Assembly (NCBI GenBank): GCA_021234155.1
Contig: JAJEKV010000213.1
Span: 682,001-746,000 of the forward strand
Length of the DNA stretch: 64,000 nt
Source of the DNA: Isoetes taiwanensis
Taxonomy: Eukaryota > Streptophyta > Lycopodiopsida > Isoetales > Isoetaceae
Reading direction: 5' to 3'
Part shown: piece by piece, positions 11,732-22,390 of the stretch
How positions within the stretch are numbered: the stretch's first letter is position 1
How the letters are laid out: each line of letters opens with the position of its first letter
The notes under the pieces: model-generated
The model's database searches: none
What the model saw: the letters and a program-made list of their open reading frames with translations, nothing else
What the model was told of the DNA's origin: nothing
Translations under genes and position numbers: made by a program

Positions 11732-12560
11732 ACTGCAGTGTTAAGAGCGCACATCCGACCAGAACACTTGCCACTTGAAGTGTTTAAAGGACAGCAGGAG
11801 CCTCTTGTGCTTGATCAAGATTCAATTAGAATATTGGAGAAAAGTAGGGATTGGTTCAGTGACAGGATAGTCCATTTCTTCATGAGGTTAGTAATTTAAT
11901 ATAAACAACTCAGATTTGAAGTCTTCTGTTGTTTCTTAAATCATCTTGTTTTACCAGACCTTGGACTTTGGCAGGTGTATGCACCATTACGCATCAAGCA
12001 TGACATGGAGCAGAGGTTCCATTTCATGGATCCGCTCATTTACACATTCTTTGTCGAACGAGCTTGCTTCAAAGGACAAACCTGTTGAACCCTCAACTTG
12101 CAATTTCAGAATGTACCATTTCGCCAAAGATGTTATCAAACCTTTCGACCGGTGTATGTCATTGTAGGTCTTGGAGGACAGCCAGTTAAATGTCAGCCAG
12201 GTGTGTACCATTTTGACAGCCTAGAAATGTACAAGGGCTCCGAGCCTGTCATGAGTTTTGTTGAGGATGCAAACACAAAATTCCCAAGCACCATAAAAGC
12301 TGCGCCACAAGAAAATTACAAGTTCCCCCACTCGCCTCGATTCTGGTCGTGGTGGTCTGCTATATGTGTCTTTGTAAAGAAAGTTGTGGCTGCGATGAAT
12401 GCGAGACTTGGACATACTATCCCAATGCAAGGTGAGTTCGTAAATTTGAAGGTATTACTCATCCAATGTGAGGCCTGATATGTTTGTTGCAGGGTGTACC
12501 AATTTCTAGTGGCGAGCTGTTGGACACGCGCAGAATGATGATTGATGTTGTGAATCACAG
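11732..12560 (+). pseudogene. Ulp1/C48-like cysteine protease fragments
   Basis: Short exon-like blocks follow the phosphatase domain: 'RILEKSRDWFSDRIVHFFMR' (to 11,886, before GT), 'VYAPLRIKHDMEQRFHFMDP' (~11,976) and 'YVIVGLGG' then 'GVYHFDSLEMYKG' (~12,150-12,235). The layout resembles the Ulp1 core: a WLxDxxI segment, a hydrophobic strand where the catalytic His-Trp normally sits, and the Asp-Ser strand (here 'HFDSL'). The His-Trp pair is absent and no clear Cys motif follows, and frames shift between blocks. Ulp1-type peptidases remove SUMO and are often carried by plant transposons. The identification is tentative. Confidence 0.35.
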
Positions 12561-12696
12561 TTGCTTTAGTAATGAAGCTGAGGTTGACAGATCAATAATC
12601 TTTACTTGTAATCACATGTTTGTATTATTGTAACCAAAGAGGTTATTCTTGTAACCTATTCTTTCATTGACACTCTAATGTACATTGTTGTATACT

Positions 12697-12966
12697 CCCG
12701 GGGGGTGCACACAATGTGAAGTCTATATGGCATGTGCGTGCATAGGGTCAAGAGAAATTATCCCTTATACGGGATTTTCCTACAAAAATATCCCTTATAT
12801 TTCATATACCCCTACCATATTTCCTTACAAATATATACGGAATTCAAGCAAAAAAAATCCCCTCCCATACTTATACGGTACGGTACGGTACGGTTTTGGC
12901 CCAAAAAAAACCCCCTACCGTACACGCACATGTTTTGTACGGTTTTTCCTGTGTGCACCCCCCGGG
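12697..12966. mobile_element. hAT-type MITE, 270 bp, with 8-bp target-site duplication
   Basis: The terminal inverted repeats are exact: CCCGGGGGGTGCACACA at 12,697-12,713 and its reverse complement at 12,950-12,966. The element is flanked on both sides by TGTATACT (12,689-12,696 and 12,967-12,974). An 8-bp duplication is typical of hAT elements. No coding capacity is present, and a short (TACGG)n run lies near 12,878-12,896. Confidence 0.88.
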
Positions 12967-13059
12967 TGTATACTATTGTATACAATAGACTTTTCTGGCT
13001 ATCAAATCTCCAGAAGAAATTGATGTATTCAAAGATTCATGACAATGAGGTGATACATG

Positions 13060-13220
13060 TCGTGATAGATGTGGTGATGCAACTGGTGCATGTGGTGAAT
13101 CATGTGGTGCATGTGGTGAATCATAGGTGGCATGTTGGAGCCTAGATGGCATGTTTGAGCCACCTTGACATGTTGGAGCCTAGGTGGCATATTTGAGCCA
13201 CCTTGGCATGCTTGAGCCAA
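13060..13220. repeat. Two short tandem repeats (GTGGTGAATCAT-type and 38-bp)
   Basis: Degenerate GTGGTGCATGTGGTGAAT repeats occupy about 13,070-13,125. They are followed by a 38-bp tandem repeat (CATGTTGGAGCC at 13,131 and 13,169, CATGCTTGAGCC at 13,207). Confidence 0.75.
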
Positions 13221-13457
13221 CATAATATGATTGGTGTCCAAAAAAGAATGGCCATTTCAGGATAGATATATTTTTTTTTTTTTTAGAAAATAAAATTATG
13301 GTCATTACGAGGTAATTATTCGTATCCTACTAAATCATTACGATTAAGATACTAATGGTACGAAATCCTAAAATCGTAGCCTACGAAATTAATTTCACGC
13401 CAGCCTTTATAGGCTATGGTCGTGAGGGAGAAATATCGTCCAATTCTCCCAAACAGA

Positions 13458-14188
13458 ATGCCGAAGCGCTGCCGCTCTCATTCCCGCTCTGCTTCCCCTT
13501 CCCCTGGCCCGTCCAAGCGCCGGGCCTTGCTTACCTTGCCTTGTCGAGTGTCTAAAAAACTTTTCTGAACCTTTGTAGTTGAGCATTAATGTTGAGTTTT
13601 AAAGGTCAAATGACACAAATAAAGGGTTAAAATAGCGTGCATTTTAGGTCCTTTAAGCTAGTTTTCGTACAGTTAAAGTGTCCAAAACATAGGCGAAAAA
13701 CTGCATTTTTGGTGTAAAAATGGCTTTTTTTGCTCCTTTTCAGCCCAAAGATCAAGTTCACACAGAGAGGCCAGTCATCAAAGGCGGCACCACCAGAGCC
13801 ACAAACATATGAATTGTCAGACCAGACGTGGTACGTGCACACAGGGGAGCGAGAGAGCGCAAACCCACAGAGGCATACCTGTATTTGTGTCACCAGTCAG
13901 GGAGGGGAAAATTTACAAAAGATGATTATTACCCCGCCGGGGAAATGATTAATAACACTGACTGCAACTGGAAATGAAGATGAGATTTTGATGAAGTGCA
14001 ATCATGACAAAGGTGAAGTTTTTTATGTTCTGAACAGTAGAATGCTGCGCATAAGCATGTGCAGACCTAAGGACGTCCATGATTACATTGCGGAGAATTA
14101 CAAGAATGGCTATATAAGTCTGTCTTAGTGGCTTTACGTATAAATTTATACCGTCATCTTTCTAATTTACCCTGCATTACACGACATA
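13458..14188 (+). pseudogene. Probable 5' exons of the ParB-methyltransferase gene (uncertain)
   Basis: A short frame from ATG 13,458 is Arg/Ser/Pro-rich ('MPKRCRSHSRSASPSPGPSK') and might be the first exon. Further coding-like stretches occur after a good acceptor near 13,740 (CTCCTTTTCAG) and at about 13,961-14,125 ('DEILMKCNHDKGEVFYVLN'), the latter ending in a TAG. No domain is recognised and the exon joins are unclear. These could instead belong to another decayed gene. Confidence 0.3.
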
Positions 14189-15138
14189 GTGGACATTCTC
14201 TCTTCAGTAATACTTTGCGAAGAAAAAGAATTGGTAAAGGGTCTCTGGTACCCACGTCCTCAAGAAAATGTCGAAAAGGACGAGGCTTCAGAACCAGAAG
14301 AGGAAGAAGAGGAGGAACCAGTGGTGCCGAAGGGAAAGGGTAGGAAGCATTCCCTGGTAGTAGATACAATGCCTCCTACCAAAAAGAAAAGAACCACAAA
14401 AGCCTTGACTATAGATGAGTCAGCAGAAGCTCTACAAAAGGCTCCTGGAGCTGATATTGTTGTGCGGCCCTCAGACAAGTCAAGTGCCATCCTAAAGCAC
14501 ATAAATGAAACCAAACTCCTCAAGCAGACCATTTCTTTGACACTGAGCACTATTAAGAGGCCACCAAAAAATGAAGATGGGGTCAGAGTGCTTCAGGTCC
14601 GAAAGTTGTACGCGGCACATGTGGCTATCCTTAAGCAAAGAATGAGAAGGAATCCTCATGCGCATGTGTCGCCATTAGTTGTGATGGTTGATAGAAGTCA
14701 GTGCAACCAATTAAAGGATTACAAAAGGCAGACTTTGAAGATTACACATATTATGTCCTTGGTGGCACACACAGTTACAAGGCAAGAAAAGAACTATCAA
14801 AAGAAGAAAGCCGTAACGAAGTGTGGAAAAGCGTGGAAGCGCATATTTACGTGGGCGTAACAGACGAAGAGGCAAAAGTCATTGCCGTGAGTCACAATCT
14901 CGACAATGACTTCAGACTAAAAATGAGCCTAATAGACAAGATTCGCTTCAAGCACCGAGAGTACGTGGATTTCAAACAAGTGCATGGAGACGACTTCAAA
15001 AAACAAAAGAACAAGCTTCAAGAGCTTCGAGAAGCCTGTGTGACAGAGTGCTGCCTCAGTTATGATTCGGATAAGAAACCCATTATGGCTGTCAAACAAT
15101 ACGATAACTATTTTCAGCTCGCTTTCAGAGATGGTCAA
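14189..15138 (+). pseudogene. ParB-like (sulfiredoxin-fold) domain exon of a ParB-DNA methyltransferase gene, left copy
   Basis: The frame begins at ATG 14,189 with an acidic stretch ('EPEEEEEEEPVV') and a basic, NLS-like 'PPTKKKRTT'. It then gives 'HVSPLVVMVDRS' up to about 14,699. A one-base shift near 14,700 is needed to continue as 'DYTYYVLGGTHSYKARKEL' and 'VGVTDEEAKVIAVSHN'. This matches the ParB/Srx layout: a strand, a GG-x-H (GxxR-like) loop with A-x-x-EL helix, and a DEEA-x-x-x-A-x-x-x-N element. The exon ends at 15,138 (GGTCAA|GTAAGT). In prokaryotes and phages ParB-like domains are fused to DNA methyltransferases; here the gene has spliceosomal introns, so it is a eukaryotic nuclear gene. 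The ParB and methyltransferase parts lie in one consistent exon series. Confidence 0.6.
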
Positions 15139-15522
15139 GTAAGTAAAAGCTTTAATTCAATCTTTTGTAGTTAGTTTGTTTAGCGTGGTTAGAAGTGTGT
15201 AATAGCCTGGTGATGGTATAAATTTATACCGTGCCCGGACGCGGTATAAATTTATACCGTGCCCGGTCGCGGTATAAATTTATACCGTGCCCGGTCGCGG
15301 TATAAATTTATACCGTGCCCGGTCGCGGTGTAAATTTATACTGGATTCCGTCCGGGCGCGGATAAATTTATACCGGATTCGTCATGATATAAATTTATAC
15401 CGCGACCAGGAATGGTATAAATTTATACCGCGACCGGGCAAGGTATAAATTTATACCGTGCTTAGTCGCCGTGCCCATTCTCTTACACCATTCAACACTA
15501 AACTTCGTTTGACCATTGACAG
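15139..15522 (+). other. Intron carrying the palindrome array
   Basis: A GT donor at 15,139 (CAA|GTAAGT) and an AG acceptor at 15,521-15,522 (TTGACAG|GTGTGG) bound the intron. The frame continues in phase 0 across it. Confidence 0.75.
15215..15457. repeat. Array of nine GGTATAAATTTATACC palindromes (28-bp period)
   Basis: The perfect 16-bp palindrome GGTATAAATTTATACC starts at 15,215, 15,243, 15,271, 15,299, 15,414 and 15,442, with variant copies at about 15,327, 15,360 and 15,386. Spacers are 12 bases, GC-rich and nearly identical (GTGCCCGGTCGC type), giving an exact 28-bp period for the first five and last two copies. Related clusters lie at 37,525-37,770 and 38,826-38,990, with single copies at 14,137 and 39,740. 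All lie inside or next to the ParB-methyltransferase gene. Confidence 0.93.
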
Positions 15523-16306
15523 GTGTGGGATCTTCAAGAGAGAATTTTTTGTATGTTCGAAGATGGTGAGCTTAAAGAACAAGCTAGCAACGCAGGAAAG
15601 AAACCAAAAAAAGGTGGTGAATCAAAACAAAAAAATATGAGCATTGTACCCTGGACGCAGTTATAGGGTCTCAAAAGCAAAGAAATATTTGTTCGCCTGT
15701 TGGAAAAAGTAGTTGCCAAAGAATTCACATTAGACGAGATGGCCAAGGAAGCTAAGACGTAAGCCTCACTTGCTATGCCGTGTTTTTTTCTTTCTTTTTT
15801 TGTCTTACAATATTTTTCCCTTTGCAGTCAGAAAGACATTGTCACCTGCCAGGCCGAGTTAATGAAGCAGCTAAACCTAGAGGACTGGGAGGAGTGCAAG
15901 CTTTTGTACCCAAGTTGCACCACAGATAGTATCATCAGAGAGCACGCTGTTAACCTCAGTGGCTGGGTAAGTGTTGCAAAAAATATGTTCTGTGTTTGTG
16001 CCTTTGTCTCACATTATTCTTACAGAACAAGAAGAAGGGGCTACCAACTGGATTTTTAAACCTGGTTCGTAGGGCCAAGGAGGAGAGGCATAGGCTTAAG
16101 GCAATTGAACAGGGTAAAGAGGTCGCCACTTCCAGTTTTGACACTACTTATGAGAGATTTACTACATTTGGTCAGGACGTCCAGTACAGGGTTGTTCAGG
16201 GTGACTGTACAAGGCTGGGGACTCTTTTAGACAAACAAAATTTTACATTATGCATTGCAGATATTCCTTATGGATTCAAAATAAAGGATAGCGCTTTTGA
16301 CGAGGA
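15523..16306 (+). pseudogene. DNA methyltransferase exons (motif IV part), left copy, cut by the CACTA insertion
   Basis: Three exons join in phase: 15,523-15,758, 15,828-15,966 and from 16,026, all with GT-AG borders. The third contains 'YRVVQGDCTRLG' and 'LCIADIPYGF' (motif 16,260-16,274). This corresponds to motif IV (DPPY) of amino-methyltransferases, with Pro-2 replaced by Ile. An in-frame TAG at about 15,664 ('PWTQL*GLKSKEI') is shared with the right copy, so the gene was probably already inactive before duplication. Coding stops abruptly at 16,306, where CACTACAAGGG begins. Motif I (FSGSGT) is found only after the insertion, at 39,340-39,363, so motif IV precedes motif I (beta-class order). 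Confidence 0.65.
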
Positions 16307-16325
16307 CACTACAAGGGACAAGGGT

Positions 16326-16640
16326 CTTTTGTCACGGGCAAATTTGTCACGCCAATAAAGTTTGTCACGTATTTTAATTTTGCCACTCGTGACAAAGGCA
16401 AATCTTTTTTTGCAACTCGTGACAAAAATTCAAACTCAAAAACCGTGACAAAAGACTAAAATTTGACACTCGTGACAAATATTTGTCATGCGTGACAAAG
16501 CTCAATAACCTTTGTCACATGTGACAAAGTTTTGTCACGCGTGGCAAAATTTTGTCACGCGTGGCAAATATTTGCCACGCGTGACAAAACCTTAATAGGA
16601 TTTGTCACGCGTGACAAAATTTTGTCACGCGTGACAAATA
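16326..16640. repeat. Left subterminal palindrome array of the CACTA element
   Basis: Many half-sites TTTGTCACGNGTG and full palindromes TTTGTCACGCGTGACAAA (for example 16,601-16,618 and, one base degenerate, 16,621-16,638) fill the region. Such arrays are the binding sites of TnpA-type proteins in En/Spm elements. Function here is inferred from position and symmetry. Confidence 0.88.
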
Positions 16641-16729
16641 ATATAGCCGTTTATTTCAATTTTAAATCTATTCATTTCAGCTTCCTTCTTATGCTCCTCT
16701 TCTTCTAGGCGCTCTGTTGGGCGCTTGGT

Positions 16730-17889
16730 ATGGATCCCAATCTTTTTAACAATCTGCCGCCTAGCACTAGGAGGAGGAGGATAAAAGAGTTGATAGATGC
16801 AGGTTTGCTCCCAGCCAGCGCAGCTGAGACACGTCGAGGACACCATGCTGGTGAGTTTGAACCTTGTTGGTGTCAGTCATGTGTGGGGCAGCACAACCGA
16901 TTGGCTACGGTGATTGAGCGGCATTTGCAGTCAAATGGTACTTATTGGGGCGCTCCTGAAAGCTTTTGTAGGCGTTTTGGCGTGTCCTACAACCCAACAC
17001 CACTAGATGGACAGGTTAGTAAATAATCTGATTTGTTATAGGTTTATTATCTAGCATGTTGAGATAAATAGTTGTATTTTAGTTAATACATAGTCTTTTA
17101 TTTAAAAAGCATTCTATGGTTAAACAGAACTCAACACAACGTGCCATAATCAATTTTTCGAGAGGAGTTTGGAGACATGTTGGAGATGATGATGAAATAG
17201 ATTCTGCACAAAGTGCATCCCACTATAGGACCCGTGGATCAAGCCACATAAATGTACATAGTGGAAGTAGTTACCAAGTTGTGGGGTGTGACATACCTGA
17301 TTTATCAATGCCGCGTCACATTGAGAGATTATTAAAACCTGTAGATCGACGAAGATTAGGTCTATTTAGTGGTCCATTGCCCAATTTAGGTGACATATTC
17401 ACGTATTGGGGTCGTCGGTATGTAATAAAGCAGTCTACGCTCCCTGGATCTGGAAGGGGATTATTCATTGCCCAAAATCTTCGTGTTGGATATAATTCAG
17501 TTGTCCCTTTGATGATCTATGGAGGTCCAGAGTATAGTGCATCCGAGTGGGAGGCATTAACATATTATTCATTTTCTATGATGGTATACGGTTGCAACAG
17601 TAATGCATGCACTATGGAAATGAGATCAGAGTACAATGAGGACAAGAGATCTTACATTGATGGTCGTGTGGAAGAACATGGCAATATAGCGGGGCTGATC
17701 AACAGCTGTGGTGCCAATAAAAATATCATCAATTGCATGTTTGAAGAAAGAAGTAATGATCGCGAGGAGTTCATGACAAGAATGTGTAAGCACTTTGTTA
17801 TGGTTGTTGCTATCAAGAGCCTCAGAGAGGGCGACGAGTTATTTTTGGACTATGAATTCCATGAGACTGTATCTGATCGGTTTTTGTAG
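16730..17889 (+). CDS. Transposase exon 1 spliced to SET-domain exon (putative 348-aa fusion)
   Basis: Exon 1 (16,730-17,014, 95 codons, phase 0, CAG|GTTAGT) encodes a Transpos_assoc-like N-terminus with a Cys cluster ('PCWCQSC') and 'IERHLQSNGTYWG'. The second exon (17,128-17,889) follows the acceptor TTAAACAG and runs open to TAG. It has a SET-domain signature: 'PGSGRGLFIAQNL' (GxG loop), 'HGNIAGLINSCGANKN' at the NHSC position (His absent), and 'VVAIKSLREGDELFLDYEF' (post-loop strand with the catalytic-type Tyr). SET domains transfer methyl groups from S-adenosylmethionine to lysine, often on histones. The missing His of NHSC leaves activity open. The same exon 1 can also splice in phase to the transposase body at 18,304, so the SET exon behaves as an alternative terminal exon. 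Joining is inferred from splice signals and phase, without transcripts. Confidence 0.7.
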
Positions 17890-20800
17890 AGATAAAAACT
17901 TTTAGTTATTTAAAACAAACTTTTATTTTTAATAAATCGCTACTTGATATTAATGATACTTATCTTATTAAATCTGAATATTATTGTTCTTGTTTCATTT
18001 CGCTTTGCTTTATTTTTTCAATCATGTACTCATACTTAATGTTGTGCATACTTAGCACCATCAAGTGTAATGCTTAGATTCTATGTGCAACACTTAATGC
18101 TATTCAAAGTGCATTATGTTTCTTTCATTTTCCCTTTCTTTGTTTATTCAATTCATGTGCTCTTACTTATTGTTGTGCTTACTTGGCAACTTTATACCTA
18201 GTGGTTAGATTTCAAACATTTATTATAATGCTTGAAAAAATGGTTAATGGCTTAAAAGTAAGGTTATTCTTGACATATTGGATAAACGATTCTTTTGGTG
18301 TAGGTACCTGATGCTCCTCGTATATCAAAGTTCCACCGTGATGATATGGAAAAGATTGCACGAGAAAATCCTATAGTTAATGGGAATGTGGAACAAAACA
18401 CTGGTCATGCTTATGATGAGACGATTCAAGATTTGTTGTACGAGCATGCTCAATTTGAGTTTCTCATGCAAGACATTGATAATGACTTTGACAAACAAGA
18501 TATGCACGCCTCTGAGGTTGATGAAGTCATTGAGGTAGATCCAGCTGAATACCTTGATGATCAGGTAATCCAGGATGCCAAAACCAAATTATACGAGAGC
18601 TGCAAAATATCGAGATTGGCATTTAACCTATGCCTTCTCAACTTGCAAGGGCAATATAAGATATCAAATGTTGCAGTTGATGCAATATTAAGGTTCTTCC
18701 TTCCCTTTCTAACTCTTAAACATATGAAATTTTATTGTTTATCTTTGTTGGCTTAATCATCATATATTTGTGTATGCAGACTTATTTGCAAAATATTGCC
18801 TCCTGAAAACAAGGTTCCTTCTAGTCGTTCTGAAGCACGTAAGCTCATAAAGGCGCTTGGTTTTGAATACGAAAACATCCATGTATGTCCAAACGAGTGT
18901 ACCTTATATTATAAGGACACCAAGGATATGGTTCATTGTCCAAAATGTAACGAGTCGAGGTACCGTAAAGATGTCCAAGGCTCGACCATTCCATGCAAGG
19001 TATTGCGGTATTTTCCTATAATTCCTAGACTTAAACATATGTTTAGGACAAAGGAGATTGCTGCCTTGATGGGTTGGCATGCAAGTAACTGTAGTTCTGA
19101 TGGAGTGATGCGCATTCCCGCTGATTCGGAGGCATGGAGATTTATAAATAACAGATGGCCCGAATTTCAAAATGAACCAAGACATATTCACTTTGGTCTC
19201 GCAACAGATGGTTTCAATCCTTTTTCGCAACGGACAGCCTCGTGGTCCACATGGCCAGTCATGCTTGTAAACTACAACATCCCTCCACATGAGTCCATCA
19301 AACGGGGTCATATCATCTTGAGCATGATAATTCCAGGTTTGTACAATTCATTTAGTCCTATTAGAAATATATATTTTTCTATATAAAATGTAGTGGGAGT
19401 CTTTAATCATGCTGAGTCTTGATATTGCAGGCCCTTCACAGCCTAAAAATTTTGATGTATATCTATCACCCTTGATTGACGACTTGAAAACTCTATGGAG
19501 TGGTGTTCCCATGGTAGACATCTCTAAGAGAATATCTAGGGAGCAAAGATTTACACTGAAAGCTATATTAATGTGGACAATGCATGACTATCCTGGTCTT
19601 AGCATATGTAACGGTATCTTCTTGTTCTTTTTATTTATTTTGAGGGTATTTTTTATATGAAAATTGCATCGATAATAAAAATTATTTTTATATCTATAGG
19701 CCTACAGACTAAAGGTCAATATGCTTGCGTACGTTGTGGTGACCAAATCACATCAAGATACTCTGGTTCATTGAAGAAACATGTATACGAGGGCCATGAA
19801 AGATTCTTACCAATGGATCATCCATTACGTAGGGGAGCCCTAGCAAAAATAGACACTCCAAGGTGCATGACCACAAGAGATTGGCTCGATCAATGGGAAC
19901 GTGCAGAAGACAAGGCATGGAAAGAGGCTGAACATGCAAGCGATGTTTATGAAGGTCCTGATGACATCATTGTCACTCCTCCAAATGGCATGAAACGATT
20001 ATCTATACTATTTGAGTTACCATATTGGCGGGAGTTGAAGTACACGGCTTTATTGGATCCAATGCATATCATGAAAAATATTTCAGATTCTCTATGGCAG
20101 CATATCACGGGGGAGAAAGATAGTGTTGCTTCTCGACAAGATTGTTTATTATTAGAGCCCCGTCGTAATGCAAGTCTAAAGAATCCAAAATCTCGTCCGC
20201 CATGGGTTTTGACTAAAAAGAACTTGGATATTGTGCAAGAGTCTATTAAAGAAGTGAAGATGCCAACTGGGTACTGCTCCTCTTTTAGAAGGTGTTGGGC
20301 AAAGAAGGGCACTAAGTTAACCGGATTAAAGTCCCATGACTACCACAAGCTGTTAACAGTAAGTTCCTATAATATGAGTATATATGTCATATAATTTAAT
20401 GACCTCTGCCTTTTTAATTATTATTTTCTTTGTCCTTGTCATATTGTAGGAGATTTTACCTATGGTTCTACCCGATAGGCTGCCTTCAAAAGTTTGCGAG
20501 CCTATTTTCAAATTGGCCAAGCTATGTAGGTAAGTTCATTTACATTGATTATGTAGGTGTGATTATAGATACAAGTATATTGAAGGATGTCTCTACATTA
20601 CAGATGGATATCATTAAAGGAGATTGATAGAAAAGACCTTCAACAAATGAAGGAGCTATCCGTTGAAGTCCTTTGCCTATTTGAGAAAGTGTTTCCAACA
20701 AGTTTCTTTGATATACAGGTGCATCTTTGCTTGTAACGTAACAAAGTTTTTTATATGTCTGATCATTATAGTAAGTGTTTCTCACAAATTTATTTATAAT

Positions 20801-22328
20801 AGGTACATTTGCTCGTACATCTAGTTGAGGACATTGATTGGGCAGGGCCCGTCTCCTATCGTTGGATGTTTTTTCTTGAGCGGTTCATGAAAGTCCTTAA
20901 GGACTTTGTGAGGCAATTTGCTAAGCCTGAAGGGAGCATGTCTGAAGGATGGGTTGCCGAGGATTGCAAGTTTGCCATATCAACATATCTTAAGAAAGTT
21001 GATAAGGAAGCAGTGTTGTTCCTACAACACGAACAAAGCTTGGATAAGCTACATAGCAAAGGGCGCAATTATAAACTAAAGCACGATGAGCTTAGTGCAA
21101 TCAAATTTTACATAGTGCATAATGAGCAATGCATGGAGAAATGGGTTCGAAAGTATGATGAGCTAAAGCAAGCCAGGGAACTACAACGACGACAATGGCG
21201 ACAACAATCACGAGCACCATACCCTTCTGAGCTATGCACACTACGGATACTATGCCCCAAGATTGGATATTAAAGACAGGTCTTAAGCGTCAAAAGAGAG
21301 GACCCAGCACCAGAATCGATGAGGAAAGAGAAATTGCCTTTGGACCTTCAAGTTGGGTAAGTTACATTTCTTTGAAGCTTGTACTTGTTTACATTATGTC
21401 AATATTTGCTCGATTTTGCAGGTCTCATTATACAATGGATATATTTGCAATGGGCGCCACTTTCGGGTTCAGAAAAGGGATGAAGGTTGTGTTACTTTTG
21501 ATTGTGGTGTGATATCTACTTTTACAGTTGCAAGTCGCGCTAGTGCAAGGGACACGAACCTGATAGAAGCTGAGATTGAATATGTTGGAAAAATACAACA
21601 AATTTTGGAACTTGATTTTCGACAATTCACCAAAGTCCTGTTTCGAGTTAGATGGTTTGATGCACAATTACGAGGCAGGAATGCCACATTTCGTCACAGT
21701 TCTAGTGGTTTAGTTCAAGTCAAGTCTACACGTTTGATTCCAGAAGACAATGACCCTTACATTTTTCCAGAGAAGTGTCAACAAGTATATCTGCACCCTG
21801 CGCCTAATGATCGAGATTGGCTATACGTGATGCAGGTTGAATCTTCATCATCAGTAAAAGAAATGCTAGTTTTTTTCATATGTTATTGATCTGGGTACTT
21901 TCATGCAGGTCAACCCACGACAGATTAAAAATTATGAGGTAGTGCCTTCTCTTGCAGAGGATGCAGAAGATGAAGGAAGAGAAGGCGTCGATGTTGAGGG
22001 AGGGGGCATGGCTATGGGCGTTGAGGGAGAAGGCATGGATGAGGTTGGAGGAGGAGGAGAAGGTCTAGATGTTTTTGAGGGAGGGGACATGGCTATGGAC
22101 GTTGAGGGAGAAGGCATCGATGACATTGAGATTCCACCAACAATAGATGGTGGTGAACCTATTGAAGAGGAAAAAGAATGTAACGATGGGATATTTGTTT
22201 TTCTCGACATTGATGAGAATGATACTCCAGTACAACAAGAGATTTGTATAGATCACGACTTGTATGTAAACATGGAGGAGTGTCAAGAACTATTACATGA
22301 AAATGATAACGAAGAAGATGATGGCTAA
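16730..22328 (+). CDS. CACTA DDE transposase (TnpD/Tnp2-like), 10 exons, one apparent frameshift
   Basis: Exons inferred from GT-AG borders and phase: 16,730-17,014; 18,304-18,692; 18,780-19,336; 19,431-19,613; 19,700-20,358; 20,450-20,529; 20,604-20,718; 20,803-21,356; 21,422-21,835; 21,909-22,328 (about 1,218 codons). Transposase_21 hallmarks include 'CKVLRYFPIIPRLKHMF', 'GLATDGFNPF', 'LDPMHIMKN' and 'YRWMFFLERFMKVLK'. They supply a D-D-E set at 19,207, 20,056 and 20,878. A C2H2-like 'CVRCGD...H...H' lies near 19,724. DUF4218-like and DUF4216-like ('NGYICNGRHFRVQ') regions follow, then an acidic Gly/Glu-rich tail. All junctions keep phase except within 20,803-21,356, where the frame must change between 21,231 and 21,273; this is a true frameshift or a missed mini-intron. 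The protein would cut and join the element ends. Confidence 0.85.
17890..18303. other. Transposase intron remainder, AT-rich
   Basis: AT-rich sequence between the SET exon stop and the next transposase acceptor (TTTTGGTGTAG). No other feature is seen. It could hold the 3' UTR and polyadenylation signal of the SET transcript. Confidence 0.5.
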
Positions 22329-22390
22329 ATGTACAATGGGAAGACATGCTCGACAAGGAGGCAAATTGATACACCAGATAGGAAATATAA
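22329..22390. other. 3' flank of transposase
   Basis: Short stretch between the transposase stop and the first satellite monomer. Confidence 0.4.

Noticed and set aside
15215-15457. CRISPR-like array (16-bp repeats with 12-bp spacers)
   Set aside because: Spacers are nearly identical to each other, repeats are full palindromes, no cas genes are present and the array sits in a spliceosomal intron.
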